Source of the DNA: Fasciola hepatica
Lineage: Eukaryota; Platyhelminthes; Trematoda; Plagiorchiida; Fasciolidae
Assembly: GCA_948099385.1 (NCBI GenBank)
Contig: CANUEZ040000193.1
Coordinates: 7,142,501 to 7,206,500 of the forward strand
Reading direction: 5' to 3'
Length of the DNA stretch: 64,000 nt
Shown: positions 46,401 to 59,657 of the stretch, one piece after another
How positions within the stretch are numbered: the first letter of the stretch is position 1
Layout of the letters: every line of letters begins with the position of its first letter
Program-made: the position numbers and the translations under genes
The notes under the pieces: generated by a model
The model's database searches: none
What the model was told of the DNA's origin: nothing
The model's input: the letters and a program-made list of their open reading frames with translations, nothing else

Positions 46401-47516
46401 TAAATCAATTACGTCTGCTAATGTGTTATCTTCAGTGCTTCACCAGATTGAATCTGGGTTAACAATAACGACAGCACCGTTTGTCCGATCCTTCATGCAA
46501 CGAACGTTCCAATCGACTTCAGTGCGTCAACAGTGTTTATGATGGATATTGAATATTCTCCCAACTGATACTCTCAGCCATTTTCGCCATATGCTTTTGC
46601 GAAAAGGAATATGGAATATTGCAGACATACGTAACGGGATGTGAAATGTATATGCATACTAAGTGGGTAAATGTATACGTAATCTTTTGAATTGAAACTA
46701 ACTCCGTGACTGAGTTTGAGAAGCATAGACAGAATGGTAGTCAATATGGCTGGGGTGAGGTCGGGGTTACCACTTCAATGAAGTACCGATAAAGATTGAC
46801 GTGAGGAAGCGATCGCCCCGGCAGGAGAAACTGAAATGACTGTGATGTTCATTTGTAATGATTATATGAAAAGATCGTATCTAGCAAAGGATGGTGGCAT
46901 CTTCTCACATCTGTACCTATTCACAAGGCTTTATTTCACTAACTTAGAATGTAAACCAGACCGTTTAACTGGTAGCAATGTAATCACAACACTTTGTCGT
47001 CAACCGACGCCAGTCTGATGATTAATTGATGGTTTGAGCGACAGTACCGAGGGTGATTATTATTGGTCCTTTTATTTTCGATGGAAACGCCACAAATACA
47101 AAACGATCCCAATTTACTCAAAAGTATTAGGAAATTCGTATTTGTAGATACTGCTGAATTTTCTAGCTCGAACGAGTCTTTACCATAAAGAGGTGTTAGA
47201 ACTTGAAAGATTGCATGTGAAATCCCTTCTCTGAATGTATCGCTTTGTGTATTTTATTATAGCTGCAAACAGAACTATGTAAATTTTAAAATCATTTACC
47301 TTGGCAATAAAATACATCTGACAAAATAGTAACACCTCGCCTCTTTCGACTGAAAATTCAGTTGCTCTCATCGGATTTACTCGACTGTATGCACGCGTGC
47401 ATACACATACACACACAATATTACCGATTGAAGCCATGACAGGACACATTTGGTTGCCAGCAGATTATGCCAGTCACCAAATGTTATATTTCTTTCATGA
47501 GGATGAGAGTAAGCAT

Positions 47517-47518
<2 letters not shown>
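46401..47518. other. Unassigned region
   Basis: Frame 46836-47018 plus (60 aa) and 47180-47449 minus (89 aa) have no motif. A short acacatacacacaca run lies at about 47402-47416. Confidence 0.5.

Positions 47519-47557
<39 letters not shown>
47519..47557. repeat. (AT)n microsatellite, ~39 bp
   Basis: Uninterrupted at-dinucleotide run, followed by imperfect atac/tatg units to about 47590. The predicted Tyr-Ile repeats in frame 47397-47600 are an artefact of this tract. Confidence 0.95.
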
Positions 47558-47562
<5 letters not shown>

Positions 47563-47922
47563 TTACATATGTATGTATAGGGATATATATTAATAGCTAG
47601 TATATGTAGTCGTGTGGACAAAATCCCTCGGAAGCATACGACTGGTTTCGCGGTTGTTGCCGCTCATCAGGTATGAGTACCCGGTACTCCTCTGCTCACT
47701 TGTCTCCATACTTGTGCACTCATATATCATATGTTCAATAAGATCTAATGTGAATCGTGTGGAGTGGGGATAGATACACTTCACTGAAGAGCCCACAAAC
47801 GAATCACAACTAAGATTCATCATGGTTATTCGTGTCTGGTTCACTACATACTACTTAAAGTCAATATGAGCGCTTACACGTGCAGCATGGATATAAACCT
47901 TTATTCATTGAGTTGAATGTAT

Positions 47923-47925
<3 letters not shown>
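47558..47925. other. Unassigned spacer between two AT tracts
   Basis: Minus frame 47590-47844 (84 aa) only. No second copy or motif seen. Confidence 0.5.
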
Positions 47926-47983
<58 letters not shown>

Positions 47984-47984
47984 C
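47926..47984. repeat. (TA)n microsatellite, ~59 bp
   Basis: Uninterrupted ta-dinucleotide run ending 12 bases before the right arm of the inverted repeat begins. In the left arm the matching position (21058) is instead joined to block B. Confidence 0.95.
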
Positions 47985-49594
47985 AATACTGAATTGTGGC
48001 AAATTCGACATGCAATCAGGTCCTTTGCAGACGCGATAAGTTTCGACTTGTAACCTCTCTTTTCACACTTTGATCGATTTTTTTCCAAACGGGTGTATGA
48101 TGAATGATGACAGGGTAGAAAATATTTGCAGTTGCATGTATATATTTTTGAATAAGGTGCAGAGTACCAATCCTTCGATAAATGGATCAAATTGGCCGCT
48201 TGGGAACTCCGAAAGATTTCTTCGATGTTCCTTGGAAGGAAGAGAGTAGGATGAGTACACAGGAATCAATACTGACTGAACTTTGTGCATGAGAGAGAAG
48301 AAAAAGAGCTGAGAGATCACAAATACTGTTGTGTGATTTCGGAAATTGAATTTATTCGGTTACCGTTTTTCCTTTCACAATCGATGGTTCAGATCACACT
48401 CCATCAACTCCAGGTACGAGATAGTAGATCCTTAAAATTGTTTCGGACACGGTAGAAACCAGAAGACCCAAAAGATGGTCAGCGACAATGATTATCGAAA
48501 CACTAGAATGTTTCGATCACTTCCAGAAGTTAGAGTAACACCAGACGAATTGAACTAACAGAGCTACGGTTCAACCGTCCGCTAGTGGAGTAGTCAAAAT
48601 ATTCGCAAGCAGTTGGCTGAAAAACAGTTGTCGTTGGTGTGAGTGTACACACAACGAAAAGTCTTGTGACACAGAACTGCTTACAAACTAATCAGAATCA
48701 GGAATTTGTTAGTTATTTGTGACTATATGGATTTCTGTAAGTGAATTCACGCGAGTGAATTTAGTCATCTCCGGAGCGATACTCCCCACCGAACTCATAT
48801 TCCTTAACTGACAAAGTCGGCAAAACAATAAAAGTGACTAGGTCGTTGCATCCTGTGTGTGCCCCCTCTTTCCGCTTCGAGCACATGACTCAATTCATAT
48901 AAAACGTTTTACAATCATGAACCTCTTATAAGGCATAATTTTGGTCGTGGACTTATCAAAGGTTTGCGTATAAAAAATCAAAGCTGTTTTGCACACCACA
49001 CACAAATAATGTTGCGCACATTTTATATGGATTAGTGTATTTTGCGTCTTATGAATTACATATCTAGCTTGACTACAGCCTAATAATTATGAGTTCAAAG
49101 TATTTTCAAATCTACCAGGGATTATTCCTCGAGAGAAGTAGAAGAGACACAATAAAAAAAAATTTATATTGTTCTCACTGTTTTAGCGACTTCTAACAAC
49201 CACAATTGAAATCAGTGTATTTCATAAATCCACGACCGTCGAAGTGCGGCTTCATTGATTTTGTGGCGTTACTGCTCAGATTCAGTACGTGTTTCAGTGA
49301 CTGAACACTGATTACCAACAACCTAGACCAAACTTCCGTATTGCTGACACGGTGTTCTCAACATATTCTACCAACGAAACGAGGGGATTGGTGATCAAAC
49401 ACCGATAATTTCGGTTTAACATATACCCCAACGGTCGTGTTTCTGAACTATAAAAACGAACGAAATTACCTGTGACTGTGCATACTCGACCGGTGATGAA
49501 CCTAAGGATATCATGCCAGCATCACCGATGAGGGAGGTTAGTAAAGACCAGTGGCACCTTCTGCATGCGAGACGACACTTGATCCGTTATCTGT

Positions 49595-50780
49595 TCACCT
49601 AATGAGATGGAAATACCTCACTCGCAAAACGTTTCTACTCCAACTAGGCCTTGCTTCACTAATAAAATATTTCCATCAGGGCTAACCCAGTACACAAGAA
49701 GCAACAAGACATTTTTTGTAGTTCCTTCGCAGCACATTTTATCCATTTGCGGAATGATTCATAACCTGTATTCATTCCAAACAGTAGACACGGTGATCGA
49801 AGAATTCCGAATGGTTCAAAAATTCTGATCACTTGTGTCCCTGAAGCAGGAGAAGAAAGAGATGACAGTTTAGCTCTTCTTTATTAATCGTGCTGAGTGG
49901 TACTAACTGCCTTATCTCAGGTTCAGGCCATGTGGTCGATAACTCAAGTCAATGATCGCCCTAATACACCCGATTTACGGTGCATTTTTAATACATGCGC
50001 GACTTACAGAAAGGAATTGCTTGAGTTTTCCAATTCGAAAGTATGGCATTGTATCTTTATTATAGGACAAAATTAACTCAAAACACTATTAAGATGAGAC
50101 TATAACCGTGAAGCAAAGCAACTCGTGCACACAAATGACGTAAGAATATCGTTGAATGTTGGCGTCGGAATTTCCCCGGATAGTTCATTGGAGCGCGGAG
50201 TTGATAGATCATTACAAAAATCGGAGCTCGATTGTGACTGATGGCATGCAGCCCAACATGCAACGATCAATTGGATATCGGAATGGGCAACAAGCCTTCG
50301 GATAAGTTGGGGCGGTATGCAAATGAACAAAGGTTGATCTCGCTACAAAAATATGTTTTCTAGGGACTAAGCCCAGTGGCTCGACTGGAAGTCCCCTTTG
50401 CATTGGATCGGACGAAAAAGGACGTATACCGTGGTCTCCAGGACCTGCGCATCAAGCTCAAATGGAATATTTCCTGGGTGGTTATGTTGAAAGATAAGTT
50501 GGGGACCACAAGGCCGAGAACCTGGATGATTTGGAACATCGGATCCAATCTCTATTCTGTACGATTCCAAGATCAATGCAGGATGCAGTTTCACATAATA
50601 TGATTCGACGACTGACGATTTGCCTGGCTCAAGTTGGGGAAGTTCTTTGACACTGTATGTGGTGATTGCCCGGCCAAAAACGAAAAACAGTTTGAACGCC
50701 TGCCTAAATAATACCTCGACGTTAATTGCGACTAACAATGAAAGCTGTTTTCTAGTCGGAGGCAGATTTCACATTACATC
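49595..50780 (-). repeat. Right-arm copy of the post-BEL module
   Basis: Matches 17740-18990 inverted. The minus frame 50738-50367 (123 aa) matches 17847-18170 with only a few changes, and the opposite frame 50376-50603 is open too. The stretch 49595-50000 also resembles 60755-61110. Confidence 0.7.
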
Positions 50781-50784
50781 AATT

Positions 50785-51290
50785 ATTAGTTCGTCGATAA
50801 CTCCTTCTGGCTGGATCCCCTGTGACTTTTTCCACCTAGAAGCAAAATGTATTCATCGATGCGCAAATACCGTTTAGGCGTCAACCATTTGTGGCACAAT
50901 TGCAACGTTCGTGTTTACCGTTGTCCCTATTCTTTCCAGCAAAAACAGACCAACTACTGCACCTGAAATCGACACTTCGTATACCTTTTAATAAGAGTGG
51001 TTTCTCCATGGGTGTCCGTTGGATTGGAATGTCACAGCAGTAAATCACTACATCTCAGAGCTCTTGGTGATGGGAGTTCATCATACAACAGAATGATTGG
51101 CTTGACATTGATGATCCGTCCAGTCTCAGCGATACAGGTCAGCAGTGATTCATCTGTGAGAAACTGGGTAGCGGAGGCATTATCTGATAACACGGTTGTG
51201 GGAGCACTTTCCAACAACGAGAGCATTCTTCGAGTTTTCAACGTACATTATTCATGCTCTATACCATCGGAAAATCCATTCTAATTCACG
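50785..51290 (-). pseudogene. BEL/Pao integrase, C-terminal region
   Basis: On minus one frame reads TRRMLSLLESAP, FLTDESLLTCIAETGRIINV, KPIILLYDELPSPRAL and SDLLL, then after a stop HSNPTDTHGETTLIKRYTK, TLQLCHKWLTPKRYLRIDEY and ILLLGGKSHRGSSQKEL. This is the BEL/Pao integrase end: E...NSRP(I/L)T, D......LTP..LL, then (W)L..Y...LQ...KW....R.(L/I).. and V...D...RG.W. The DGHVRQV end present in the left arm is deleted. It holds the empty site (50969-50985) for the family R insertion seen at 31341. Confidence 0.8.
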
Positions 51291-51860
51291 CGAAAACGTG
51301 AGAAGCTCTTACAAGACCGTTTATCTCGTCAAAATTCTTCACAATCAGTTCAGCGATGGTAAAAGCCAGAGGCAGGATGAGTACCAATCAATCGGTTACG
51401 GTAGGTGCCACAGGCACACAGCCGCCTAAATAAATCAAGTCTTCATACTCGGTGAATCCTAAGGGCTTCAGAATACTTGTCGCCTTCGGTGGGTTTAACT
51501 TCGAAGACTCCAGATCCTTTTCAAAACGTTGATGTTGGGTTATTCTGATTGATATGAGTGGAGCATCACCCAAGTACTTCACTCTCATAGGTCCCAAATG
51601 GGCAGTGTACTTCCGTCCAGACCCTAAGGAAAAAATGGAAATAACCAATCTTCTAAGCCGAGCTACTTCGTGCATTAGCAAATCTTAGTTTATTAACGCG
51701 ATACGAGGGTTCCTGCGAAAGAGACAGTGCAGTCACTAAGATTAACAAAAAGATTTATTTCCACTTCTGGTATTTTTTATCAGACAATGCAAACACAGAT
51801 ATTTGCGTCATTGGATAAACATTAAAAATGCCTAACAACTTGGACTTGAATCCAAACGTT
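51291..51860. other. Right-arm-specific segment with 97-aa ORF
   Basis: Absent from the left arm. The minus frame 51681-51388 includes GPMRVKYLGDAPLISIRITQ and CVPVAPTVTD. No recognised domain; could be an insertion or part of the element lost in the left arm. Confidence 0.35.
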
Positions 51861-51879
51861 CCTTTCAGGCATCAGTTCC

Positions 51880-52186
51880 ATGACTGCGCCTCCAAATGAA
51901 ACATCCGCTGGATTCCCAACGGTCGGAACATATCGCCACCCACGGTGTGATATACAGTTCTCTATGAGAGCAATTCCATTGGTCATAACGAATGGAAACG
52001 AATGGCAATGGCATTATTTATTCACTGCAAAACAATGGTGGGATCCGTCTATGGAACAAGACGATCTTTATGCATTTGTATCTCGTGAGTAATGTCATTC
52101 AAAACCGTGTTCCAAGAACAGCCGCAACTAATTCAGGTCGCGGCATGGTGAGAAATTTGCACGGTTTTCCCACCATGAAAAAGTAA
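51880..52186 (+). other. Conserved open stretch, right-arm copy
   Basis: 70-aa frame with GFPTVGTYRHPRCDIQFSMR and AKQWWDPSMEQDDLYAF, counterpart of 17395-17165 minus. Unrecognised. Confidence 0.35.
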
Positions 52187-52390
52187 TTAGGTCCACAGTC
52201 ACATTGAAACCGCAAATACCCAAATTCACCATAACCAGACACAAGCACAATTCAAATATCTACTCGAATAACTAAAAATATTCAAACCCACATATAAAGA
52301 TGCTCAGACGTGGGTACAAGCGGTGCTGGTTCACTTGGAACCACAGTAACTGGTCACATCGTCCAGACATCAGTCACTCACCACATCTGA

Positions 52391-53004
52391 GTGCCTTTCC
52401 ATCATGGAAAATCTACATTTCAAACAGGCTTGGTAATGTTCCGCCCAAGCAATGATTCCGGACAAGTGCTGACTCATTGGAGTGAATATGAGAAAATGGG
52501 GACTGTTCTTGACTATCGCGGCAAGTTTGTGAGCCAATATAATTGCGATGAACATGATGAACTAGAACAAGAAGTATCAGCAGAAGCACACTTTCTACTA
52601 GAAAGACATTTTACTTGTGAGACCACAGCTGAACATATGAAGCCAAATGGAACTCAAAACCCACATCCGCATGGTCCACCGAAACTACACACAAGATGTT
52701 CCACTCAGAAAGATGATATAGATGATAAATTCATCACAGCACGTATCGGCGAAATGGGTGTTGAAATCGCTTGAGAAAGTCCATGAATCATTGGCCAGAG
52801 ACACTATCAAAAGAAATTATCGAAAACGTAGAGATCTTTGGGCCAGATAATTGTGAAAGGGAAACACACGGCTTTATTTGATGTCCAATCACAGTTCACG
52901 AACTTTCCTTTACGGAGGCCATACATATCATCTGCTACTATGTCGAGCAAAACCAACTCAAAATCGGTAAACCAGTCCCATTTCAGGAACGACAACTACT
53001 ACCA
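52391..53004 (+). pseudogene. Penelope-like element RT, right-arm copy
   Basis: 127-codon frame with QVLTHWSEYEKMGTVLDY, LERHFTCETTAEHMKPNG and PHPHGPPKLH, in which the YGPPKLHK box is changed to HGPPKLHT. After a shift at about 52700 the EMGVEIA, SLARDTIK and then ALFDVQSQFTNFPLRRPYIS pieces follow; the palm motif FDVQS.FTN.P keeps its Asp. The fragment breaks off at 53004, where an unrelated repeat begins. Confidence 0.8.
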
Positions 53005-53007
53005 TGC

Positions 53008-53900
53008 TCAACAGTCGTATCGCGTTCTTCCCTTGTCCGAGCCTACAGACAACTTGGCGCAGTAGCAATGAGGAGCTCATTGGATTCATTTTATCAGGAA
53101 ATGGTTTGGCTCACTTTGAGGAAAATACGAGCTTGTTCATGAATGCAGTGTAAGCGATATGAGGTCCCATAGCCACAAAAGCCCACTGCACTATTAAAGA
53201 TAACCGGAAACCAGACTGTTCGGCTTGAAGTAGGGGACAGCATAAGATCCCAATATGTCAGATTTGGTCACCAGCCGAGTCACAATGGATTTCCTCCTGC
53301 CACGAAAAATATTGTCGTTCGAGGATTTAAAACCTCTGACCTCCAAAGTGTCAAGTGAAAGCTCTCCTTCACCGATCGCTGTTTGGTGTATCTTGTTGGT
53401 AGAAAATGCTTTTTTGCCGAGAAACAGGACGATGAGTACCAAGGGAAAGAAGCGAATTGGTATTGATTCACAAGTGCCGATTTTTCCTTGGGATTGTTTT
53501 GATATAAAAGCGGGGTTGGAGCAATTATTAGGAATAATGAGAAATCCCTCCACAATGTGTTCTGATCCTCACTGTAGAACTCGGATGATGGAGGGCAATA
53601 TTTCGTGGGCTATCCGACAGCTAATTAACGGATCATACAAATGAATACCTCGAATCTCTTTATCAACACGGAAAAGCCAAAAATATAGGATGTTGATGTT
53701 TCTATACACCGGAGAAGCCACTGCTCCATTACCTCTGAAAATGTTGAAACTTTTAACCCACTCATTTATCTAATAAATTAAATACGTTCTCTTTGTCCAT
53801 TGTATTCAGCAGGGAATGGCATTGATGACGCTGCCTTTTATATTCCTTGGGATCAGGCCGTCGGGAGGCAATCTGGACAGTTGGCACCATAAATGTTGAA
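53008..53900 (+). repeat. ~0.9-kb repeat, copy 1 (copy 2 at 59658)
   Basis: Starts at catgctcaacagtcgtatcg in both copies and runs through gataaccggaaaccagactg, gtcgttcgaggatt and gggcaatatttcgtgggcta to gttggcaccataaat. The part from 53760 also matches 15935-16030 inverted. On minus, ggttctaatcc (copy 2) or ggttttaaatcc (copy 1) is close to a Pol III B box, so a tRNA-derived origin is possible. Frames 53255-53644 plus (129 aa) and 53194-53553 minus are not kept in copy 2. Confidence 0.75.
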
Positions 53901-53975
53901 CAAGACTTCGTTATTTTGGACGATGTGATTGGTTGGTCTTGCTTGGAGTCCGAAATCGCGTATGGAAATATCAAA

Positions 53976-56900
53976 TCACAGTTTTAGTTTTCTACCTTAG
54001 GAATGTTGGTTCTGGAGAAGTAACTGAATAATAAAAAAAAAATTGATTTTTAGGCAAGTATTCAGTACTCTTCATTTCGGGTCTACTGATTGCCAATGCT
54101 CAAGGTATGCGGTATCGCAGAATTTTAATCCGACCGTTTAAAAATATCGCAAACTTTTGGATTTTGACCAAAATGTGCTAATCACGAGCGACCCTAATAT
54201 ATCCAACATATTCTCCAAATCAGTGGTGCTCCTCAACGGTAGCGTTAGGATAGTCAGTTTCTCCTATTCAGACGTAGACTCGGGAGTGGGCCTATTTGAC
54301 ATTTGGTGTAGTTTCAAGGTACACCCGCCCATTTCCATTTTAAAAGTAAGCCGTGTTCAGTTATAGGATTTTCAGAGTCAAATAATGGTTTGCTTGATAT
54401 CATGGTGATTGGTGAAATAGATATTGAAACAAACATGTTCGGTTTATCATGCAAGGACCAAAGCGAGCAAAGCCAAGTATTTGTGATGCACCATAATGTA
54501 TTCAATCAGAGGCGAGCAGCTGGGGAAAATGGTGCACTCAGTCAAAATCTATAATGTGCAGTAGTTAGCAGCACTCTTGGAAATTGTACTTGGTATTCCC
54601 AATGGGAAAATTCGCACGGACGAAACCTGAGAGTTCTGCTATGGTAGTAACAGTGATCTCAACTGTACTGACAACATCGAGAATGTGTAGCATCAAAATT
54701 GCTGATTTCATGAGACGATGAGTCTGCCTTCATTCTGCGACTTAAATAGAGTCAAGTTGTATAGTCCACCTACTTACGAGGACTATCCAAGTGACTCTCT
54801 CTAACGTCATTGGTTATTCTGTCCAGCGGGACACGTTGCACCAAAATACGATGTACTCACAGTATAAGAGAATATCGTTATACTTCCCATTGGCTTAAGT
54901 GAAATGGGTTAAATGTTTCACGTTGAATTCTGATTGACTTAAGCGAGTGCCACAGTTCGTTGAGTCGTACAAATGTTTCACTACTGGTTCTGAAGCAAAA
55001 CGCCGGGATTCGGACACCGTCGAGCAGCTGATACTCACAACACCTAACAATTAGATGGACAACGTTGTTCTCTTCCACAACAGTCTGTTTTTCTCAACCA
55101 ATTAGGTAATCCCTGTGATCATGAGTACACCAAGTCTCTGCGCTGTTGGAATTTTTCAGGGCCTTTCATCGACGTGAGGTTCGTTGGGGCTGCTTCCAAC
55201 ACATTCGCCTAACAGGCACCACATTTTTTATTCTCATAATTTATGTAAACTGCTAATCAAAGGTTTTTCAATGATATATGTTTTTGGAAGGTTTCACTTT
55301 GTTACCACACAGCTGAAACGTTGTTCTTTCATGTTTATACACCTGTAAATGGCAATTTATCAGACATTTTGGAGGGTTTATCATCGTCGACTTATACACT
55401 GGAGAACAAAGACAACAATATTGTGCCAATGATTTGGTCGCTACAGAGATAACAGGGAGGTAACACTGGAGGTTTGTTTGCATTACATGTATGGTCCGTG
55501 AGAAAAGCAAGGTTGCATTCACAAACCACATCGCAAAACTTTGGGTAGGAAATCGGAAAATGAGTGGTATCAACGCACAATTAAATGTTCAGACTTAAGA
55601 TTCATACATGTCAAGTGATTCAGTGAGGAAACTCACCCCTGCAAGTTAATTGATGGAATAACCTCTAGACTGTTATTCTTGCTTCCCATTCATTTACGTT
55701 CACAGTGCAATGATGTCCGACTGGAAATTCGATTAGTTTGCAATGCAGGGGTGAAAGATGTATTATTGAAGTGTGCTTATTCATCTAGAACCAATTTGTA
55801 TGGCCACACGCTCACCATCGGTGAGTTACACGAGTGCGCTGCTATCAGTTGGAGTTCCATTGGAAACACTGTGTGTGCGTTTGTGCATATCGGCAGTGAT
55901 TTCAAACAAACGGGGTAAAACAGCTGCACGCGGAGTGACTTCAAGGGTTAGTCGTGATGCTTTCAAAGTGAACATCGTGTGGTTCATTAGTATACTAAAG
56001 GGAAAAATCATACTTAAAGCTTTTGATGACTCACTGCACACCACTTCCTATAAAATTTTCTGTTCAGTGTTGCAAATGTAAGGTACACACACCAAAGCTG
56101 AACTCCAACCCCGGCTACTTGCTTTACGAATTACATCCCTGGTCATGGTTCGTATAAAGGCAGGCTTGTTACCAGCACACAATACTTGGTCATATACATG
56201 AAAGGTTGGTGTGATAGGAAATACTGTATATCAGTCGGATCAGCAGGGCGACAGCAAAAAATCAACAGCCGGTCCAGAAGGCAAAAATGAAGCACCAATC
56301 TCTATGGTTGCTAGAATTGAATAGACAAAATCGGTTTGTTCATTTTTTTCCAATAAAGATGTGGATATGCACTTGATATCACAATAGCAAACCTAATTTG
56401 ATACTTCTTATCTCATTTGGAAACAATTTCGATGACGTCGTTCATCACCTAGAGGTTATCCATACAGAAATATGTTTGCATTCCGGCATTCCGTGGAATC
56501 CAAATCTACTGGAATTCCCGGCTACGTAAACGGCACTCCTACTGTTGTTTCTGTCTTTTATCTGGGTAGTCACAACTAATGATCACGTCAATGTTTGTCA
56601 TTTACTTCACGATATGACATTTCAATTTGGTTTTACCAAGGAGTGAACAGACTATAGAATGAAGTAAGGTCATTGCCTACTCAGTTGTGAATGAATATAA
56701 AGAATGAATAATCTGGTGAATACACCAAATTTACTGGGGGCAAAAATATTTTACTGACTCAGAATCGGGTTTGTTCAGTGTTATTCTCCAATTTCAGCCA
56801 GTAAGAGAAACGATTGGACTTGGTGCTTGTGTTAAATTGACGAACTATCACACATATACGTGCAAAACACCTAACGTATTTTAGGATGAAAAGACCACAG

Positions 56901-59657
56901 TGGAACAACAAATAGCTAGGCAACCACTGGTTGTAGAACAAAACCGTAATGACAACAAACATGTCTTCAGATTGTGAGCATTGAATAGAGCTAAATCTTG
57001 TTGGACATAGCAGTACGGTTTTGCAATGAATGTGTTTTGTGGCTAAATAAATCATCGTCGCAGAGTTAACTGCTAAGTTTTGAATGACTTATCTAAGTGA
57101 AATATGAACCAACCTAATCTTGAGAGAGAAAACCCAGCAGGATTCGTAAGCGTTTCATCCACATCACTTGTTAGAGACGTTTCCAATAAACATCATAAGA
57201 TAGTAGGTACAATCAACAAAGTAGTATTTTGCGGCTCTCCTGCTAGAGCAACAGAAGCCACAAGCGTCGATCGCACATGCAATGAAACTTATCCGCCTGA
57301 CGAAATCATCCGATTCAAGGATTTGCGCAACTAAAATCGATGTACCGAGCAATTCCGGCGTATTCCTTGTCCTTCTCTTTCACAATGAGAGCTTAATCAC
57401 ACACACACACAGACACGTGAGTACACCGACGGAAGAAATATTTTTATTCAGCCCGAAAACTGAAACGCTTGTAATCCAGCAGGCTGCAGACTAACCGGTG
57501 AACATCGTATGCAAACCTACCAAGGTAATGCACGCATGTACTACTGAACCTTCTGAAAATGATGAAATATTTCACCGACTTTGCTATTCTCAAGGATTTA
57601 TTTCTTTCTTCACGCGTACACCATTTCATTTTAGCAGAACCATTCAGCTTCGACTTAGGTTACTTCAATGATCGTAATGGCTTGTGGTTGTGTTTTTGGT
57701 CAGGCCGACAAAGTAGACTTATAGGTGCCCTTGGTGAGGTAGACCCAAACTAAAATAAGCTGCTGTTGTTGCATGACCCTAGATTATTTCAAAACTGTTC
57801 CCTGATAACAAGAGAAACGAAACTCGTTTGAAAAAAGAAATTATTGTAATGACTTTCATAACAACCAAACACTTGATTTACCACTCTATTTAGGTTTGAA
57901 TTATACATTATTATAAGAAAACCCGAATCGTTGGTGTAGTCGTTTAGAAGATGATGATTCCTGATATGTTGGGGATTAAAGAGTCCTTTCTATGGGGTGA
58001 TTATTTCGAGAATTCGTGCGCGAATCACAGTTTGAATGCGGAGCGTTCAAATAGCCATGTCAGAATAAGGCGGGTTGGCAGGCACGTTCATGGAATGTTC
58101 ACGTTTTCATTCTGAGTCCATTTTATCGTTGCATAGATAGATAGATAAGTGATTACTACCCGGGCTGAAGCATAATTACCTATCAATAAAATGCAGGCTT
58201 ATGCCAAAATCTGAGAAGGATATTGATTGATTATCCACGTAGTGAAAGTGAAAAACAACGTCCGCTTAAATGAAACACGATTAAAGTAGTATTCCAGCAT
58301 TCAGGACTTTCTGGAGTCGAAGGCAGCGATTCTTACTGAGTGAACACGTACCAATATATACATGAATTCGCTGCAAAATGCATTCTGAATTAGTGATGTT
58401 CTGTGCGGCAAAGTGCGGACATTGATCACTCGGCTCCCTGTTACTGATACATGATATCTCCAAATGCGTATTTTTCTAAAAATGCTATGTGACTTCGTAT
58501 GCATAGAAAGAAATACAATTTAGAACCATCCAGGACTGTCTAGACTAGACTTTAATGACGCTAATTTTATGGACTCAGTAATAATGGATACTCCCGATTA
58601 TCAATATGGGATTGAGTAATTGAGATGGAGTCGAATTTTATCATACCACTTCTATATAAATGTGGATTGTGGGAACTGGAAGTTGGATTGTAATACTACT
58701 ACGAAATTCGGAGGTCGATCATTTTACGTTCCAGCTCAAATTACTTCTTTCTCGTGATTTCATAACATGGTTTAATTAAAACTCAAATCGCCTCAGACCA
58801 GTGGGTTTTATTTAGTGTTGTTTCTTCTGCCTAATTGAGAAAGGTTTTTCTCAAATTGTTGAATTAGACGAGAATAAATTCATATCTAGACGCGAATGAA
58901 TGGTGTTTTTTATTCTTGTGTGTGACAGTGTAGTTATTCAGAACCTCATCCACCGGACACAAGGAAATGCAACCGAACTCCTCATGTGATGATGGATATT
59001 GCATTTCGAATACAACCTGGATAGGTTTTGGAACTAGGCCCGGAAGAAAGATCGTATTTTGATCAAGATTTTAACCGGACACTCAAGCATGATGAACCTT
59101 AATAACAAAGAATTCAACAGCGTACTTCTGGATAACCTCTGAATGAATTTTCGGCTTACAGTATGCCAAATCCACAACCTAAGTTTAGATCAAAAATAAT
59201 AAACTGGAAGTATTTCATTGGTTCAATGGTTTTGGTTATAAGAAATTTAAGATTACTCACCATTTCAATGATGATGACGAGTTTTATGTCATTTTAAAAA
59301 GAAACTTTCAGTTAAATAAACGCTCAGTCCACAGTTTCTTCATAACCATGACGTGTAAGAATATAAATCAAACGGAAAAATGTAAACAAGAGAAAGAGAA
59401 ATATCGGAGCGATGAAATTGGTGGAAGGATGATGGAGAAAATAAGTTGGATGATCGTGAATATAGACCTCGAGATTTGAACACACACTTCTCAGTAACTA
59501 TTGTAAAGTCAATTTTTTCCAAAGCTGAAGTCATGCTAGCAAAGTTTTCAAATCCGGATAAGGCTTGGATGGTTTGAATGTAGGCCGAATTCGAAGAAAA
59601 CAATTACACACAGTGTGTATATTGGGAAAATTTGAGTCTCATCCTCAAACATCTGCC
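53976..59657. other. Long unassigned AT-rich region
   Basis: No retroelement motif, tRNA or repeat partner found. Open stretches include 54157-54366 plus, 55268-55573 minus (101 aa), 55679-55918 and 55773-56081 plus, 56759-57055 minus (98 aa), 57104-57334 plus and 59340-59603 minus. Simple runs: a 13-bp acacac tract near 57398-57412 and gatagatagata at about 58134-58146. Host exons cannot be excluded, but no splice-framed coding block stands out. Confidence 0.5.

Larger units (their letters stand above)
47996..53900 (-). repeat. Right arm of large inverted repeat
   Basis: Reverse complement of 15935-21058, starting at tggcaaattcgacatg (complement of the left arm's last bases). It is longer because of added sequence at about 51240-51860 and 53008-53760, and lacks the SINE of the left arm. 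Orientation puts BEL/Pao on minus and PLE on plus here, mirror image to the left arm. Confidence 0.85.

Noticed and set aside
47397..48190. ORFs with long Tyr-Ile repeats
   Set aside because: They are translations of TA microsatellites, not proteins.
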